Below, piece by piece: positions 5,487 to 5,789 of a stretch of DNA of 5,789 bases; within the stretch, counting starts at the first letter, position 1; every line of letters begins with the position of its first letter. The stretch lies in NCBI GenBank assembly GCA_017511325.1, contig JAFWKS010000250.1:1-5789 (forward strand), read 5' to 3'. Both the position numbers and the translations under genes were made by a program. The notes under the pieces are model-generated. The model made no database searches and was not told the DNA's origin. It saw only the letters and a program-made list of their open reading frames with translations. The stretch comes from Erysipelotrichaceae bacterium. Its GTDB lineage: Bacteria; Bacillota_I; Bacilli_A; Erysipelotrichales; Erysipelotrichaceae.

Positions 5487-5789
5487 ATGTACAATGAAGT
5501 TATGAAAGAATTCATCTGGGTCCGCGGACTTATTCCTGAAGACATTGATCAGCAGATAAAAGAGATATGTCTTAAAGAAAACGAGGATCTTCAGCTTTCC
5601 GAAAGATTCTTCAAAACAAATCTTCATATCTCGATGAAGAGGACTTTTCATTGTGACGATTTTGAAAACATGAAAGAAGATCTTAAGCAACTGCTTAGAA
5701 ACGAGAAGCAGATCTATTGCGGAAATACCCATCTTTTTAAAGTTAAGGATATGCTGTGGCTGACTGTGGATAAAGATGAAAAGATCAAA
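5487..5789 (+). CDS. Partial 2H phosphoesterase / 2'-5' RNA ligase-like protein (N-terminal part)
   Basis: The frame is open from the ATG at 5487 to the right edge (101 codons, no stop). A second ATG at 5502 gives the start MKEFIWVRGLIPEDI, which looks more like the usual beginning of the family; neither start has a clear ribosome site. The decisive motif is LHISMKRTF (from 5623), with the HxS tetrad and a following Phe, as in the first catalytic motif of 2H phosphoesterases (LigT/ThpR and related proteins that act on 2',3'-cyclic phosphates or 2'-5' linkages in RNA). The early 'LIPEDIDQQIKEI' helix and the spacing of about 40 residues to the His also fit. The second HxS/T motif lies outside the window, so a catalytically competent enzyme cannot be confirmed. 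The gene is divergent from the GH3 gene, with only 40 bases between start codons; no functional link is evident. Confidence 0.65.
   Translation, partial: MYNEVMKEFIWVRGLIPEDIDQQIKEICLKENEDLQLSERFFKTNLHISMKRTFHCDDFENMKEDLKQLLRNEKQIYCGNTHLFKVKDMLWLTVDKDEKIK

Noticed and set aside
5447..5545. N-terminal extension of the GH3 frame by 33 codons
   Set aside because: It would place a typical lipoprotein signal peptide in the interior and lies antisense over the start of the divergent 2H gene; MKK at 5446 is the natural start.
5478..5732. Minus-strand 84-codon frame
   Set aside because: It is antisense to the 2H phosphoesterase-like gene, whose HxS motif and open frame are better supported.

Overview
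The window looks like chromosome from a low-to-moderate-GC Gram-positive bacterium (Bacillota). The Erysipelotrichales are the best guess, from the style of the galactokinase, the ROK kinase and the small 'LFDYQ...ELSFAAGG' protein; this is inferred from remembered family patterns, not from a search. Genes are tightly packed, mostly on the minus strand, with strong AGGAGG/GAGG ribosome sites and short U-tailed hairpin terminators.

Layout from left to right. (1) At 1-256 is the first part of a minus-strand gene that runs off the left edge. Its N-terminus resembles Cas4/RecB-like PD-(D/E)XK proteins. (2) At 350-2534 is a two-gene minus-strand sugar-kinase operon. A ROK-family kinase comes first and a galactokinase-family protein follows after a single spacer base. 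It has a promoter with a nearby inverted repeat at about 2557-2581 and a terminator at 293-321. (3) At 2618-3299 is a minus-strand pair: a 75-residue protein of unknown function with a double-glycine leader-like motif, overlapping by 26 nt the start of an ECF-like sigma-70 factor. The sigma terminator hairpin includes the gene's own stop codon. (4) At 3300-3550 is a non-coding or nearly non-coding stretch with tandem 10-bp repeats, a doubtful 37-codon ORF and the terminator of the next gene. (5) At 3551-5446 is a minus-strand lipoprotein beta-N-acetylglucosaminidase of glycoside hydrolase family 3 (NagZ/YbbD-like). (6) From 5487 to the right edge is a divergent plus-strand gene, cut off by the window, with the first HxS motif of 2H phosphoesterases (2'-5' RNA ligase-like).

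How it may fit together: the GH3 lipoprotein would release GlcNAc from cell-wall fragments or other glycans outside the membrane, and the two kinases would phosphorylate sugars after uptake. No transporter, galT, galE or nagA/nagB is visible, so this link is only suggestive. The least explained part is the small GG-motif protein joined to a sigma factor that has no anti-sigma gene beside it. No mobile element, CRISPR array, tRNA or rRNA was seen.
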